34,936 nucleotides of DNA. Origin: Candidatus Moranbacteria bacterium RIFCSPHIGHO2_02_FULL_40_12b. GTDB lineage: Bacteria; Patescibacteriota; Minisyncoccia; Moranbacterales; 2-12-FULL-40-10. A model generated the notes under the pieces. That model had not been told where the DNA came from, searched no databases, and saw only the letters and a program-made list of their open reading frames with translations. Within the stretch, counting starts at the first letter, position 1. Each line of letters begins with the position of its first letter. The stretch covers positions 72,425-107,360 of the forward strand of contig MFRX01000009.1 in assembly GCA_001784725.1 (NCBI GenBank), in the 5' to 3' direction. A program made the translations under genes and the position numbers. Of this stretch, positions 7,759 through 16,785 are shown one piece after another.

Positions 7759-9339
7759 ATGTATAAAGTCCTAATAACAACATCCGGAACAGGTTCGCGT
7801 TTGGGCGACTTGACTAAGTATACAAATAAGGGATTAGTCAGAATCGGAAAAAAACCGGTTTTGTCTTATATTATTGAAACTTATCCTAAAAACACGGAGT
7901 TTGTCATTACTCTTGGATATTTTGGAAATCAAGTCAGGGATTTTTTGGGATTAGCATATCCAGACAAAAAATTTACTTTTGTGAATGTGGATAAATATGA
8001 AGGTGCGGGAAGTAGTTTGGGATATTCTATGCTAAAAGCGGAAAAATATTTGCGTTGCCCTTTTATTTATCATGCTTCAGATACAATAATTACAGAATCC
8101 GTTCCTGCCCCGAGTCACAATTGGTCAGGAGGGTTTAAAGGAGAAGGATCTTCAAATTACGCCTCATTTGATACTCTCAATGGCAGAATTCAGCAGATAT
8201 ATTATAAGGGAGAATCAATTAGTCCTGATTTTCTACATATTGGATTAGTAGGGATAAAAAATTACGATAAGTTTTGGAGTGCAATGAAGGTTCTTTATAA
8301 AAAAAATCCAAATGATAGTACGCTTGGGGATGTTGGCGCTATCAATAAAATGCTAAAAGATGGAGTAGATTTTAAGGTTAAAAAATTTAAAGAATGGCAT
8401 GATACTGGAAATGTGGAAACACTACATGAAACCAAAAATAAAATACGGGATTCCTTTCGCATTTTAGATAAAGCGGATGAATCCATTTTTATTTTTGACA
8501 AGTTTGTGATTAAATTTTTTGCCGATGAGAAAATGGTCAGCGATCGTGTGGTAAGAGGTAAAATACTAAAAGGACTAGTGCCGGAGATAGATGGTCATAA
8601 GAAAAATTTTTATAAGTACAAGTATGCCGACGGCCATCTTTTTTCAAAGGTTGCGACGCCTTATAATTTTGAAGATTTTCTTAAATGGACCGAAAGGGAA
8701 TTATGGAAGAAAACTAAAGAAATAAGCCCGCAAAAATTCAGAAAAATATGCTACGATTTTTATTACAAAAAAAGCATCGAAAGAATAAATAAATTTCTTT
8801 CTTCTAGATCAGTCAAAGACCAAAGTAATATCATAAATGGAGAAAAAGTTCCTTCAATAAAAGATATAATAAAAGAAATTAATTTTCTTTGGTTGTGTGA
8901 TGGAGAACAAAGTAATTTTCACGGAGATTTTATATTGGATAATATAATCAAGACAAGAAATGGATATGCTTTATTGGATTGGAGACAAAATTTCGGAGGA
9001 TTATTGAGGTCAGGAGATAAATACTATGATTTATCAAAATTAAACCATAATTTAACCGTTAACCATGGAATTATAAATAGAAACTTATTCACCATAAATA
9101 TAAAAGGCAATATTATAGAGTGTGATATTTTACGCAAAGATAATCTAGTCCAATGCCAGAATGTTTTATTTGAATTTTTAGCGAAAAAAGGCTATGATAT
9201 GAAAAAAGTCAGATTGTTAACCGCTCTGATTTGGCTAAATATGTCTCCATTGCACCACCATCCATTTGACTTGTTTTTATTTTATTTTGGGAAATTAAAT
9301 TTATGGCGAGAATTAAAAAAAATAAAGCAAAGAAAATAA
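7759..9339 (+). CDS. Bifunctional sugar nucleotidyltransferase-kinase (NTP_transferase + APH/choline-kinase-like)
   Basis: A 526-residue two-domain protein. Residues 1 to about 235 form a GT-A nucleotidyltransferase: TSGTGSRLGDLT is the nucleotide-binding loop, GKKPVLSYIIE follows it, and YHASDTIIT supplies the acidic metal ligand. From about 240 to the end it resembles aminoglycoside/choline kinases, with the Brenner-type motif HGDFILDN (H388, D390, N395) and the metal-binding aspartate in YALLDWR (D407). The pairing of kinase and nucleotidyltransferase activities parallels HldE in heptose synthesis and LicA/LicC in phosphocholine addition. Here it most likely phosphorylates a sugar at C1 and transfers NMP to it. 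The substrate cannot be read from the sequence. The 3' end overlaps the HAD phosphatase gene by 37 bases. Confidence 0.8.
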   Translation: MYKVLITTSGTGSRLGDLTKYTNKGLVRIGKKPVLSYIIETYPKNTEFVITLGYFGNQVRDFLGLAYPDKKFTFVNVDKYEGAGSSLGYSMLKAEKYLRCPFIYHASDTIITESVPAPSHNWSGGFKGEGSSNYASFDTLNGRIQQIYYKGESISPDFLHIGLVGIKNYDKFWSAMKVLYKKNPNDSTLGDVGAINKMLKDGVDFKVKKFKEWHDTGNVETLHETKNKIRDSFRILDKADESIFIFDKFVIKFFADEKMVSDRVVRGKILKGLVPEIDGHKKNFYKYKYADGHLFSKVATPYNFEDFLKWTERELWKKTKEISPQKFRKICYDFYYKKSIERINKFLSSRSVKDQSNIINGEKVPSIKDIIKEINFLWLCDGEQSNFHGDFILDNIIKTRNGYALLDWRQNFGGLLRSGDKYYDLSKLNHNLTVNHGIINRNLFTINIKGNIIECDILRKDNLVQCQNVLFEFLAKKGYDMKKVRLLTALIWLNMSPLHHHPFDLFLFYFGKLNLWRELKKIKQRK

Positions 9340-9806
9340 ATCCCAAGTTTTTGGTTTTTGACGTGGATGGTGTTTTTACAACCGGCCCTTTTTTATATAC
9401 GGTTAACGGAAAATTTGCCAAGACATTTGGTCCTCATGATAATGACGGGATAAAGATGATTAAAAATAAAATTAAAATTTGCGCTATTTCGGCTGACAAG
9501 AGGGGGTTTGAGATAACAAAAAAAAGAATTCAGGAGGACATGAAAATACCCCTAATCCTAGTAAATGAAAAAGAGCGACTGGATTGGTTTAAGAATAATT
9601 TCAAAAATCTAAAAGAAGAAGTTATCTATATGGGAGATGGAATCCATGATGCAGAAATTTTTGAGTATGTTTGTTATAGCATTGCTCCAAATAACGCTTT
9701 CTATTTGGCAAAAAATAAAGCCAGTTATGTTACTAATGCCAAGAGCGGAGAAGGCGCAGTGGCAGAAGCCTGTATTCATGTATTAAAAATATTTTTATCA
9801 ATTTAA
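9303..9806 (+). CDS. HAD-superfamily phosphatase, KdsC-like
   Basis: A 167-residue, capless HAD phosphatase. Motif I is FDVDGVFTTG (nucleophile and acid-base aspartates), motif II is the serine in AISADKRG, and motif IV is MGDGIHDAEIF. The SGEGAVAEAC ending resembles KdsC (Kdo 8-phosphate phosphatase). No KdsA or KdsB homologue is in the window, so the KdsC label describes the family, not the substrate. In the operon it would remove the terminal phosphate from a sugar bisphosphate or a phosphorylated nucleotide sugar, as GmhB does in heptose synthesis. The ATG at 9303 lies inside the preceding gene (37-base overlap) and is the only good start. Confidence 0.82.
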   Translation: MARIKKNKAKKINPKFLVFDVDGVFTTGPFLYTVNGKFAKTFGPHDNDGIKMIKNKIKICAISADKRGFEITKKRIQEDMKIPLILVNEKERLDWFKNNFKNLKEEVIYMGDGIHDAEIFEYVCYSIAPNNAFYLAKNKASYVTNAKSGEGAVAEACIHVLKIFLSI

Positions 9807-9820
9807 TTTTTTAAAAAACA

Positions 9821-10798
9821 ATGGAAGAAATAAATATTACTGAAGGGTTAATCAATATGAATGATTCTGTATCAGCGAAAGAAACTGATTGGGTTCAATC
9901 ATGCGAAGATGCGGCTCAAAATGACGAGTTTTTTAAGACATTTCGATCTTCAAAGGCCTTTCAGCGTGTAATTGAGGGAACACCAAGAGTTGGTGGTATT
10001 TGGAACTTAAAAAGGTTATTGAAAGATAAAAATTTTTTAAAAACCCTGCCATTACTTCAAAAATCTGACATTATTGGACTTCCATTAAATACAATACAAT
10101 TTAAATTTAATGAAAAAAGCTACAATCTTTCCCCAACAACTATTCGATATGCAAATAATGCCTCGAACTGCGTATCTTTTTTTGGCAAAGATATTTTTTT
10201 AGGGAATACCGATATTTTTGAAATTGGCGCTGGATATGGAGGTGAATTTAAGGTTTTTAATGATTATTCAGTAGCTTTATTTAATAAAAAATTAGATACA
10301 AAATGGCATATATATGACCTTCCATCCTCAATCGCCGTTATTAAAAAATTTCTATCACATTTTAATTATCTGCCAAATTTTAATGAGTTAAAAAAGGATT
10401 CAACAGAAAAAAACTCTAACAGCCTAGTTATTTCAAACGGAGCTTTTTCTGAAATGACGGGGTCATTGCTAGATGAATATTTTGAAGCTGTTATTTCGCC
10501 TGCAAAATACGGCTATTTTATTTCTAATTTTGAGATCCAGTCAGAACCTTTTGGCGGTTGGAATACTAAAAAATTTATTATGCGCTTAAAAAAGTGTGGG
10601 AAGAATGACGTTGCTATTTTACCTGCTGAAAAATATTTGAGCTACTTCGATCAACAAGCTGGGAGTAAACTAATTGTTTTTGGGCACACTGCCTTAAAAG
10701 ACGATAAATCGAAAATTAAAGACATAATTTTAATAAAATTTATAGAATTTCTAGATAGTTGTGAGGATTTTTTTAAAAATAAATTTTTAAAAAACTAA
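9821..10798 (+). CDS. Putative sugar O-methyltransferase (NanM-type)
   Basis: A 325-residue protein of the putative sugar O-methyltransferase type found in polysaccharide loci. The SAM-binding loop is DIFEIGAGYGGEFKVF (about residues 130-145), followed by IYDLPSSIAVIKKFL, a stretch I associate with that family. The N-terminal third is helical and carries FQRVIEGTPRVGG, also typical. It probably caps or modifies a sugar hydroxyl on the nucleotide sugar or glycan made by this operon. An alternative start is the in-frame ATG at 9857. The gene follows the HAD phosphatase by 14 bases and precedes another methyltransferase by six. Confidence 0.75.
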   Translation: MEEINITEGLINMNDSVSAKETDWVQSCEDAAQNDEFFKTFRSSKAFQRVIEGTPRVGGIWNLKRLLKDKNFLKTLPLLQKSDIIGLPLNTIQFKFNEKSYNLSPTTIRYANNASNCVSFFGKDIFLGNTDIFEIGAGYGGEFKVFNDYSVALFNKKLDTKWHIYDLPSSIAVIKKFLSHFNYLPNFNELKKDSTEKNSNSLVISNGAFSEMTGSLLDEYFEAVISPAKYGYFISNFEIQSEPFGGWNTKKFIMRLKKCGKNDVAILPAEKYLSYFDQQAGSKLIVFGHTALKDDKSKIKDIILIKFIEFLDSCEDFFKNKFLKN

Positions 10799-10804
10799 CT
10801 TGGT

Positions 10805-11938
10805 ATGAAGAAAATATTAAGAAATAAAAGTATTCTAACTGGAAAAAATAAGCTAGAACAACTTTATGAATTTAAGAAGTTTCCTGTTTTTATGGGTTGC
10901 GTAGATAATTTAGATGATAAAAACGATATCAATGTTGATATGAGCTTTAGTATTTGTAGAGATACTGGGATAATTCAATTAGATGAATTATTACCGCTCG
11001 ATTTGATTTACCAAAATCAACATAACGATGGCGTAGGTAAAATTTGGCAAGAACATTATGTTTCTTTTGCAAAATTTTTAGAAAAATTTAATCCTAAGGA
11101 AGTATTGGAAATTGGAGGAGCTAATGATTTTATTGCAAATTATTATTTAGAGCGAAACCCAAAAACCACCTGGACAATTATTGAGCCCCATCCGCTTTTC
11201 AAAAATAAAAAAATAAAAATCATAAAAAGGTGGTTTGATGAATCGTTTGTGCTAAAATCAAAAAAAATTGATACAATAATGCATTCTCATGTATTAGAGC
11301 ATACATACGAACCAATAAAATTTATTAAGCATATCGCAAAATTCTCAGAAGAAGGGTCGCGACATATTTTTACAATCCCCAATATGGTTGAACAACTTTC
11401 TAGAAAATATACTAATTGCTTGAACTTTGAGCATACATTATTTTTGGCAGAGCCATTTATAGATTATATTCTAAGAATTAATGGCTTTAAAATATTAAAA
11501 AAAAGTTATTTTCAGGATCATAGTATATTTTATGCCACTGAAAAAATTAAATTAAATAAAGAAAAAATAACTTTACCAAAAAAATATTCTCAATACAAGA
11601 AACTTTTTTCCGAATTTGTTAAATATCATCAGGATTTAATTAATTCTCTTAATAAAAAAATAGACAAATTTGACGGAGATATTTATTTATTTGGGGCCCA
11701 TATTTTCTCCCAATACTTATTAGAATTTGGATTAAATAAGAAAAAAATCAAGGGGATTTTAGACAATTCAGATCTAAAAAATGGAAAAAGACTATACGGC
11801 ACCAATTTAATAGTTAAAAAACCAGAAACATTAAAAGGAAGAAAGAATGTCGCGATTATTTTAAAAGTTGGAGCCTATCGAAATGAAATTATAAAACAAG
11901 TAAAGAAAATTAATCCGAATATTGTTATTTTTGAATAA
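10805..11938 (+). CDS. SAM-dependent methyltransferase, sugar C-methyltransferase-like three-domain architecture
   Basis: A 377-residue protein. The N-terminal part contains two cysteines in FMGCVDNL and SICRDTGIIQLDELLP, a reduced form of the zinc-binding domain that precedes sugar C-methyltransferases such as TylC3 and NovU. The central SAM domain has VLEIGGANDFIANYYLE and the post-motif HSHVLEHTYEP. The C-terminal domain, beginning IYLFGAHIFSQYLLEF, matches the extra Rossmann-like domain of the same family. It likely methylates a carbon or oxygen of a keto-deoxysugar. The Gmd-like dehydratase two genes downstream would supply such a 4-keto intermediate. The loss of zinc-ligand cysteines is worth noting. 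Confidence 0.75.
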   Translation: MKKILRNKSILTGKNKLEQLYEFKKFPVFMGCVDNLDDKNDINVDMSFSICRDTGIIQLDELLPLDLIYQNQHNDGVGKIWQEHYVSFAKFLEKFNPKEVLEIGGANDFIANYYLERNPKTTWTIIEPHPLFKNKKIKIIKRWFDESFVLKSKKIDTIMHSHVLEHTYEPIKFIKHIAKFSEEGSRHIFTIPNMVEQLSRKYTNCLNFEHTLFLAEPFIDYILRINGFKILKKSYFQDHSIFYATEKIKLNKEKITLPKKYSQYKKLFSEFVKYHQDLINSLNKKIDKFDGDIYLFGAHIFSQYLLEFGLNKKKIKGILDNSDLKNGKRLYGTNLIVKKPETLKGRKNVAIILKVGAYRNEIIKQVKKINPNIVIFE

Positions 11939-11941
11939 AAT

Positions 11942-13084
11942 ATGGTTACTGCAATTTGCAATATATACATTAATTCTGAGGCAAAATTAGGTCTTTTTAA
12001 AGAGACCTTTCCTTTTGTTTATCCTATTAGTGATAATTGGCTTGTTTATATTAGGGGAAAATTTAAGCAAGAAGCAATCGAGCATATCAGAAGCTCATTT
12101 AACGATGTCGAGGACAGGTGTATATTCTTTGAAAGTCTTTATGATGATGATTGGGCGAAAAGCACTACGAGGATGCTGGAAAAATCCAAATACGATTACA
12201 TATATGTTTTTTTAGAGGATCATTTCTTATTAAAACCCATTGATCATTTTAAGAAGGTGATACGAGATATGATAAAAAATAATATAGATTATTTCCAATA
12301 CTCTTTTTTTAACATTGGACTACCCATTTATTCTATAGAACACTTATATCCTGATGTGACAGACTATCTTTGCGCATTTGAGTTTGATTCAGAAAAATTA
12401 CCAGTATTGCGAAAAACAAACAAGGCATTTTATCCATATTCACTCACTAGCGTTTCGTCGAAAAAGTATTTTAATCATCTTTTAAGCATTGAAAATAAAT
12501 ACATTATCAAGGTTCCGATTTTAATACAGGCTTTAATGGAGAATATCTTCTTTTTCTATCCAAGGAATCGTGTTTTTTGGCTTACGATAAATAAATTATT
12601 CTCAATTATCAATATTCGGTTTGTTATTTATCCCCGTGCCACCCCGTTTAATTTAGAAAAATCATTATTTGATTGTGATGAAGAATTATTGCCGATTAAG
12701 GTGGGCGGACTGAAAGAAGAAATTTTTGCAAATTGGGATGATGACAACAAATTAAGCAATTCATCCTTAATTAAACGTGGTTTATATCCTAAATACTTCC
12801 GTATTGACAGTCAGGAAAAGCCAAAAATTAACGAGGGTAGAGAATATATTCTAAATCAGGGTCAGAACAGTAATCATCAATATTGCCCTGATGTCAGCAG
12901 GGTTATGAAAATACCAAAAAAACATATTTACGTCAAAAAAGGAACTCTTAAAATATCATCAGAAAATGAATCATTTATATTAAATTCGGGGCAGTCAGTA
13001 TGGGTTACTGCAAACATTCCCCACTCTTTTTTTGCTTGTGAAGATTGTGTTTTTCATTTATATTTAGATAGTGGTTTACAGTAG
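11942..13084 (+). CDS. Unknown protein: glycosyltransferase-like N-terminus fused to a C-terminal cupin
   Basis: A 380-residue protein of no family I can name. The N-terminal part (VTAICNIYINSEAKLGLFKE; then KYDYIYVFLEDHFLLKPIDH near residue 90) looks like a nucleotide-sugar transferase fold with an EDH acidic motif where DxD usually lies. That reading is tentative. Residues from about 325 on form a small cupin barrel: KKHIYVKKGTLKI, then LNSGQSVWVTANIPHSFF, with a PHS/F metal-site-like position but few other histidines. The gene starts three bases after the methyltransferase stop and precedes gmd by 35 bases, so it belongs to the sugar operon. It could transfer the sugar made here, with the cupin binding sugar or acting in isomerisation. 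Confidence 0.5.
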   Translation: MVTAICNIYINSEAKLGLFKETFPFVYPISDNWLVYIRGKFKQEAIEHIRSSFNDVEDRCIFFESLYDDDWAKSTTRMLEKSKYDYIYVFLEDHFLLKPIDHFKKVIRDMIKNNIDYFQYSFFNIGLPIYSIEHLYPDVTDYLCAFEFDSEKLPVLRKTNKAFYPYSLTSVSSKKYFNHLLSIENKYIIKVPILIQALMENIFFFYPRNRVFWLTINKLFSIINIRFVIYPRATPFNLEKSLFDCDEELLPIKVGGLKEEIFANWDDDNKLSNSSLIKRGLYPKYFRIDSQEKPKINEGREYILNQGQNSNHQYCPDVSRVMKIPKKHIYVKKGTLKISSENESFILNSGQSVWVTANIPHSFFACEDCVFHLYLDSGLQ

Positions 13085-13119
13085 AAAAATATAAAATTCA
13101 ATTTTTAAAGATAAAAAAT

Positions 13120-14097
13120 ATGAAAAAAGTAGCACTTATAACAGGTATCTTAGGTCAAGATGGTCCCTATCTCGCGAAACTTCTTCTGAAAAATAATTAT
13201 GAAGTTTATGGATTAATTAGGCGATATACGAATCCAAATTTCAGTAATTTAGATTATTTGGGAATTACAGATAAAGTTAATTATATATCGGGCGATATGA
13301 CTGACGAAGCATCTTTAATTAATATCATTAAAACAGTAAGGCCTGATGAAGTATATAATCTCGCAGCGCAGTCATTTGTTGGAGCATCATGGGATCAGGC
13401 AAAAGTGACTAGCGAAATAAATGCCCATGGAGTATTATATTTGCTAAATGCTATAAAGAATTTTGCGCCTAGTGCGAAGTTTTATCAAGCGTCAACTAGT
13501 GAAATGTTCGGGAATAGCCATAAAAATGGGCTTCAGACAGAAGAGACACCATTTCATCCACGAAGTCCGTATGCAATTTCGAAATTATATGCATATTGGA
13601 TGGCGATAAATTTTAAAGAAAGTTACGGAATGTTTTGCGCAAATGGAATACTTTTTAATCACGAGTCTCCAATTAGGGGCATAGAATTTGTTACACGAAA
13701 AATAACTGATGGGGTAGCAAGAATTAAGCTTGGATTAGCAAATGAGATTAGACTGGGAAATTTAGATAGTAAAAGAGATTGGGGGTTTGCCGGAGATTAT
13801 GTTGAGGCAATGTGGTTGATACTTCAGCAAAAAGAGCCAGACAATTATATAATTTCAACTGGTGAAACCCATTCAATTAGAGATTTCCTCGACGCTGCCT
13901 TTAATCATGTCGGAATTAAAAACTGGAAAAAGTATGTTAAATTAGACCCGAGATTTAAACGCCCAGCAGAACTTTTTGCATTGCACGGAAAATCAGATAA
14001 GGCGAGAAGAAAACTTAACTGGAAACCAAAAATCAAATTTGAAAAATTAGTTAAAATGATGATAGATGCGGATATAAAAAGATTGTCGAAAAAATAA
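13120..14097 (+). CDS. gmd: GDP-mannose 4,6-dehydratase-like SDR enzyme
   Basis: A 325-residue extended SDR. It has the family's NADP-binding loop TGILGQDGPYLA, active-site residues T126 and E128 in STSEMFG, and Y151/K155 in SPYAISK. The Gmd signatures FNHESPIRG, FVTRKITDGVARI and GNLDSKRDWGFAGDYVEAMW are near-canonical. Gmd converts GDP-mannose to GDP-4-keto-6-deoxymannose. The protein is somewhat shorter than many Gmd proteins (about 340-370), and the RR.TNPNFSNL segment is compact. Given the upstream isomerase-kinase-nucleotidyltransferase genes, the real substrate may be another GDP-sugar, as in Campylobacter where a Gmd homologue acts on GDP-heptose. No GDP-fucose synthase (WcaG) is seen nearby. 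Confidence 0.87.
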   Translation: MKKVALITGILGQDGPYLAKLLLKNNYEVYGLIRRYTNPNFSNLDYLGITDKVNYISGDMTDEASLINIIKTVRPDEVYNLAAQSFVGASWDQAKVTSEINAHGVLYLLNAIKNFAPSAKFYQASTSEMFGNSHKNGLQTEETPFHPRSPYAISKLYAYWMAINFKESYGMFCANGILFNHESPIRGIEFVTRKITDGVARIKLGLANEIRLGNLDSKRDWGFAGDYVEAMWLILQQKEPDNYIISTGETHSIRDFLDAAFNHVGIKNWKKYVKLDPRFKRPAELFALHGKSDKARRKLNWKPKIKFEKLVKMMIDADIKRLSKK

Positions 14098-14100
14098 ATT

Positions 14101-14934
14101 ATGAATTTTAGAGACAAGACAATTATAAAAACCGACCCTTTTTTATCCGTTGTTATGGCGGTGCATAATAGAGAAAAATATTTGCGAGAAGCTATTGAGA
14201 GTGTCTTGAATCAAACATATGAAAATTTCGAATTTTTTCTTATAAATGATGGATCAAATGATAATTCGTGGGAAATTATCAAATCATATGCAGAAATTGA
14301 CAGTCGAATAGTGTGCATAAATAATCATAAAAATCTCGGACAATCATTAGCAAGAAATGTGGCAATTAAAAAAGCACAGGGTGAATATGTTATCATTGCA
14401 GATTCCGATGATATTTGTTTGCCAAGTCGTTTTGAAAATCAGTTAAAATATTTCAAAGAACACAGTTTAGAAGTTGATGTTTTAGGTTCTTTCTTTTGTC
14501 TATTTACTGATGGTGACATCAATAAATGCGAATCAGTACCAGTAAGTATTTCTGATTTAAATGACGGTAAGCCGCCGGTTCATAATCCAACGTGTATGAT
14601 TAAACGAAGTATTTTTTCTAATAATGGCTATTATGACTCTAAATATGATAACGCCGAGGATTATGAATTGTGGTCACGTTGGTCTTCAAGAGGTGTTCGT
14701 TTTCATAATCTCCATGAAGTTTTATATAAAAAAAGAAATCACAGTGGTTGCGTGAGTACTGAAAGGATAAGGCATCAAAATTATCTAATGACTAAAATAA
14801 ATATAATCGCAATAATTAAATATCATAGGCGATTTACAATAGCTGGATACCTGCGCATTCTTGAGCAGCTATTCTATTTTATTTATTTATTGCTAAGATT
14901 AGATAAGGTATACAAAAAGAGTGGAAAATATTAA
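14101..14934 (+). CDS. Glycosyltransferase family 2
   Basis: A 277-residue GT-A enzyme starting three bases after gmd. The N-terminal motif FLSVVMAVHNREKYLREAIE, the NDGSNDNS loop, and the metal-binding ADSDD (DxD type, about residue 102) place it in GT2. The acceptor-side histidine and acidic region appear as DNAEDYELWSRW. There is no clear transmembrane domain, although the C-terminus is hydrophobic (LEQLFYFIYLLLRL) and may associate with the membrane. The natural guess is that it adds the deoxysugar made by this operon to a lipid-linked acceptor. Confidence 0.87.
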   Translation: MNFRDKTIIKTDPFLSVVMAVHNREKYLREAIESVLNQTYENFEFFLINDGSNDNSWEIIKSYAEIDSRIVCINNHKNLGQSLARNVAIKKAQGEYVIIADSDDICLPSRFENQLKYFKEHSLEVDVLGSFFCLFTDGDINKCESVPVSISDLNDGKPPVHNPTCMIKRSIFSNNGYYDSKYDNAEDYELWSRWSSRGVRFHNLHEVLYKKRNHSGCVSTERIRHQNYLMTKINIIAIIKYHRRFTIAGYLRILEQLFYFIYLLLRLDKVYKKSGKY

Positions 14935-14951
14935 AAAACATAATTATTCTC

Positions 14952-15689
14952 ATGGATAATAAAAAAATATTTGATAATTATTTAACGAATCATTATTCTA
15001 AGTGTGAAAAAACAGATTTCAACAACGATAATGAGGTGCTTGTATTACTTGATAAAAATAAGATTCCAATAGATTATAATCTAGGGTCGTTATTTAAGGA
15101 AAAAATAAGCAAAAAAAGCAAAATCCTTGACTTAGGATGTGGCTATGGAAGTTTTTTGTATTTTTTGCGATCGCATTATTATGAAAATGTGACTGGCATT
15201 GACATATCAACTGAAGAAATAGCAATTTGCAAGAAACTTTTCAAGACATATGAATTTTATCATGAGGATATTTTTGCCTATATTCAGAATACTAAAGAGA
15301 GATTTGACGTACTTTATTTGTCACACGTTCTAGAACATATTGATAAAAAACAACTTTTTGAATTTTTGGAAGGCGCAAATAATATTTTAAATGATAATGG
15401 CTTTTTTATTCTCGTGGTTCCAAATAGTGCTGCTTACTTCAATTCTGCGGCAAATCGATACGGAGACCTAACTCACGAGGTCGGGTTTACTGATAAGAGC
15501 TTAAGGCAAGCACTGATGGTAACAAAATTTGATAATATTAAAATTAAAAATTATTTTGGTGTTGGAAATTTTTGGTTGAATATTGTGAGAAAAGTGGCAC
15601 TTTTTTTATTTGAACTATTTATTCAGATTTTAGGTTATGAAAAGCAAGAAATACACACACCAAGCATTCTAGTTATCGCTAGGAAATAA
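14952..15689 (+). CDS. Class I SAM-dependent methyltransferase
   Basis: A 245-residue methyltransferase with the SAM motif ILDLGCGYGSFLYFLR, the ribose-binding acidic residue in VTGIDISTEE, and motif post-I YLSHVLEHI. It ends the plus-strand operon, 17 bases after the GT2, and its stop lies only ten bases from the convergent stop of the next gene. The substrate is unknown. By context it probably methylates a glycan residue, perhaps terminating chain growth. No terminator hairpin is visible in the ten-base convergent gap. Confidence 0.82.
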   Translation: MDNKKIFDNYLTNHYSKCEKTDFNNDNEVLVLLDKNKIPIDYNLGSLFKEKISKKSKILDLGCGYGSFLYFLRSHYYENVTGIDISTEEIAICKKLFKTYEFYHEDIFAYIQNTKERFDVLYLSHVLEHIDKKQLFEFLEGANNILNDNGFFILVVPNSAAYFNSAANRYGDLTHEVGFTDKSLRQALMVTKFDNIKIKNYFGVGNFWLNIVRKVALFLFELFIQILGYEKQEIHTPSILVIARK

Positions 15690-15699
15690 GATATATTCA

Positions 15700-16734
15700 T
15701 CAATCTTTTATCATAAGATTATATACGTCTACTGCCGCGGATCCCCAATCAAAATATTTAGCCCTTTCTAGGCTGTTTTTAATTGCAGTATCTCGATACT
15801 TTTCGTCAAGTATAATTTTTTTACACTCTAATGCCATTTCAATCGGATCAAGTGGGTTCACGGTAGTTTGACTTAGCCCAATTAGTTCTTTCATTGGATC
15901 TCGATTAGATGTCACCACCGGACATCCACATGCCATAGCTTCTGCTATTGGAATGCCAAAACCCTCAAGTAGGGAGGGGAATAATAGAAGTTTTGCGCCA
16001 GAGTATATTTGTGGTAATTTTTTTTCATCTATGTAATCCGTAAAAACAACACTATCTGTAAGTTGTAACTTTTCTATATAGCAAAGTGTTTGCTTTCTGT
16101 TTGTAGGATTTACTCGACCAATTTTTAATAACTTTAAATTTGGGAAATCCTTTTTAAGTATTTGAAAAGATGCTAAAATATTCTCCATATTTTTCCTTGG
16201 CTCCTCAGACCCAACAGAAAGAATGTAGTCAAATAAATACAGTTTTTTCTTAGAAGGCGTGAATAGATCGTGGTCTAATCCACCATATACAACTTTACAT
16301 TTCTTTGTGTCAACGCCCAATGAAGCAAGTTGCGATAAGGAAAAATTAGAAATACATATAATGCCATCAAGTTTATTTAAAACATTTTGATAGGATATGA
16401 ATGGAAGGTATTTATAATAAAAAGGATCTTGCTCGTAGTGATAAAAAATAACAAATTTTTTATTGGGGATAATTATTGACCCAAGTAAATTGAACGATAA
16501 TGGATCTGTAAATAAAACAATATCATCATGCCTAATCATGCACGTTGCCTTGATAGTATTGATTATTTCTGAAATGAAATTAATTAGAGAGTTTTTAAAA
16601 GGCTTGTTATCCAAGAGAATAACTCTTACAGCAACACCTCCTTTTTTTAGATTAAGGATAATAGACTCACTATATTTATTTATAGCGTCTGTCCTTTTTT
16701 CAACGATCACTGTTATCTTTTCTCTGCTAGGCAT
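15700..16734 (-). CDS. Glycosyltransferase family 4 (GT-B)
   Basis: A 344-residue GT-B enzyme. The C-terminal domain has DYILSVGSEEPRKNMENIL, then LLLFPSLLEGFGIPIAEAMACG, the EX7E-type donor-binding motif of GT4 with E in EGFG and E in AEAM. Usual members transfer mannose, rhamnose or similar sugars to lipid-linked acceptors. It is the last gene of the ten-gene minus-strand run and is separated from the preceding methyltransferase by 51 bases, the second-largest gap in that run. Codon use is very AT-rich, like the facing operon. The start is the ATG at 16734. Confidence 0.87.
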   Translation of the reverse strand: MPSREKITVIVEKRTDAINKYSESIILNLKKGGVAVRVILLDNKPFKNSLINFISEIINTIKATCMIRHDDIVLFTDPLSFNLLGSIIIPNKKFVIFYHYEQDPFYYKYLPFISYQNVLNKLDGIICISNFSLSQLASLGVDTKKCKVVYGGLDHDLFTPSKKKLYLFDYILSVGSEEPRKNMENILASFQILKKDFPNLKLLKIGRVNPTNRKQTLCYIEKLQLTDSVVFTDYIDEKKLPQIYSGAKLLLFPSLLEGFGIPIAEAMACGCPVVTSNRDPMKELIGLSQTTVNPLDPIEMALECKKIILDEKYRDTAIKNSLERAKYFDWGSAAVDVYNLMIKD

Positions 16735-16785
16735 AGCTATATTGATAAACGGATTATATTGTTCCTCAGTACTTCCATTAGCTTA

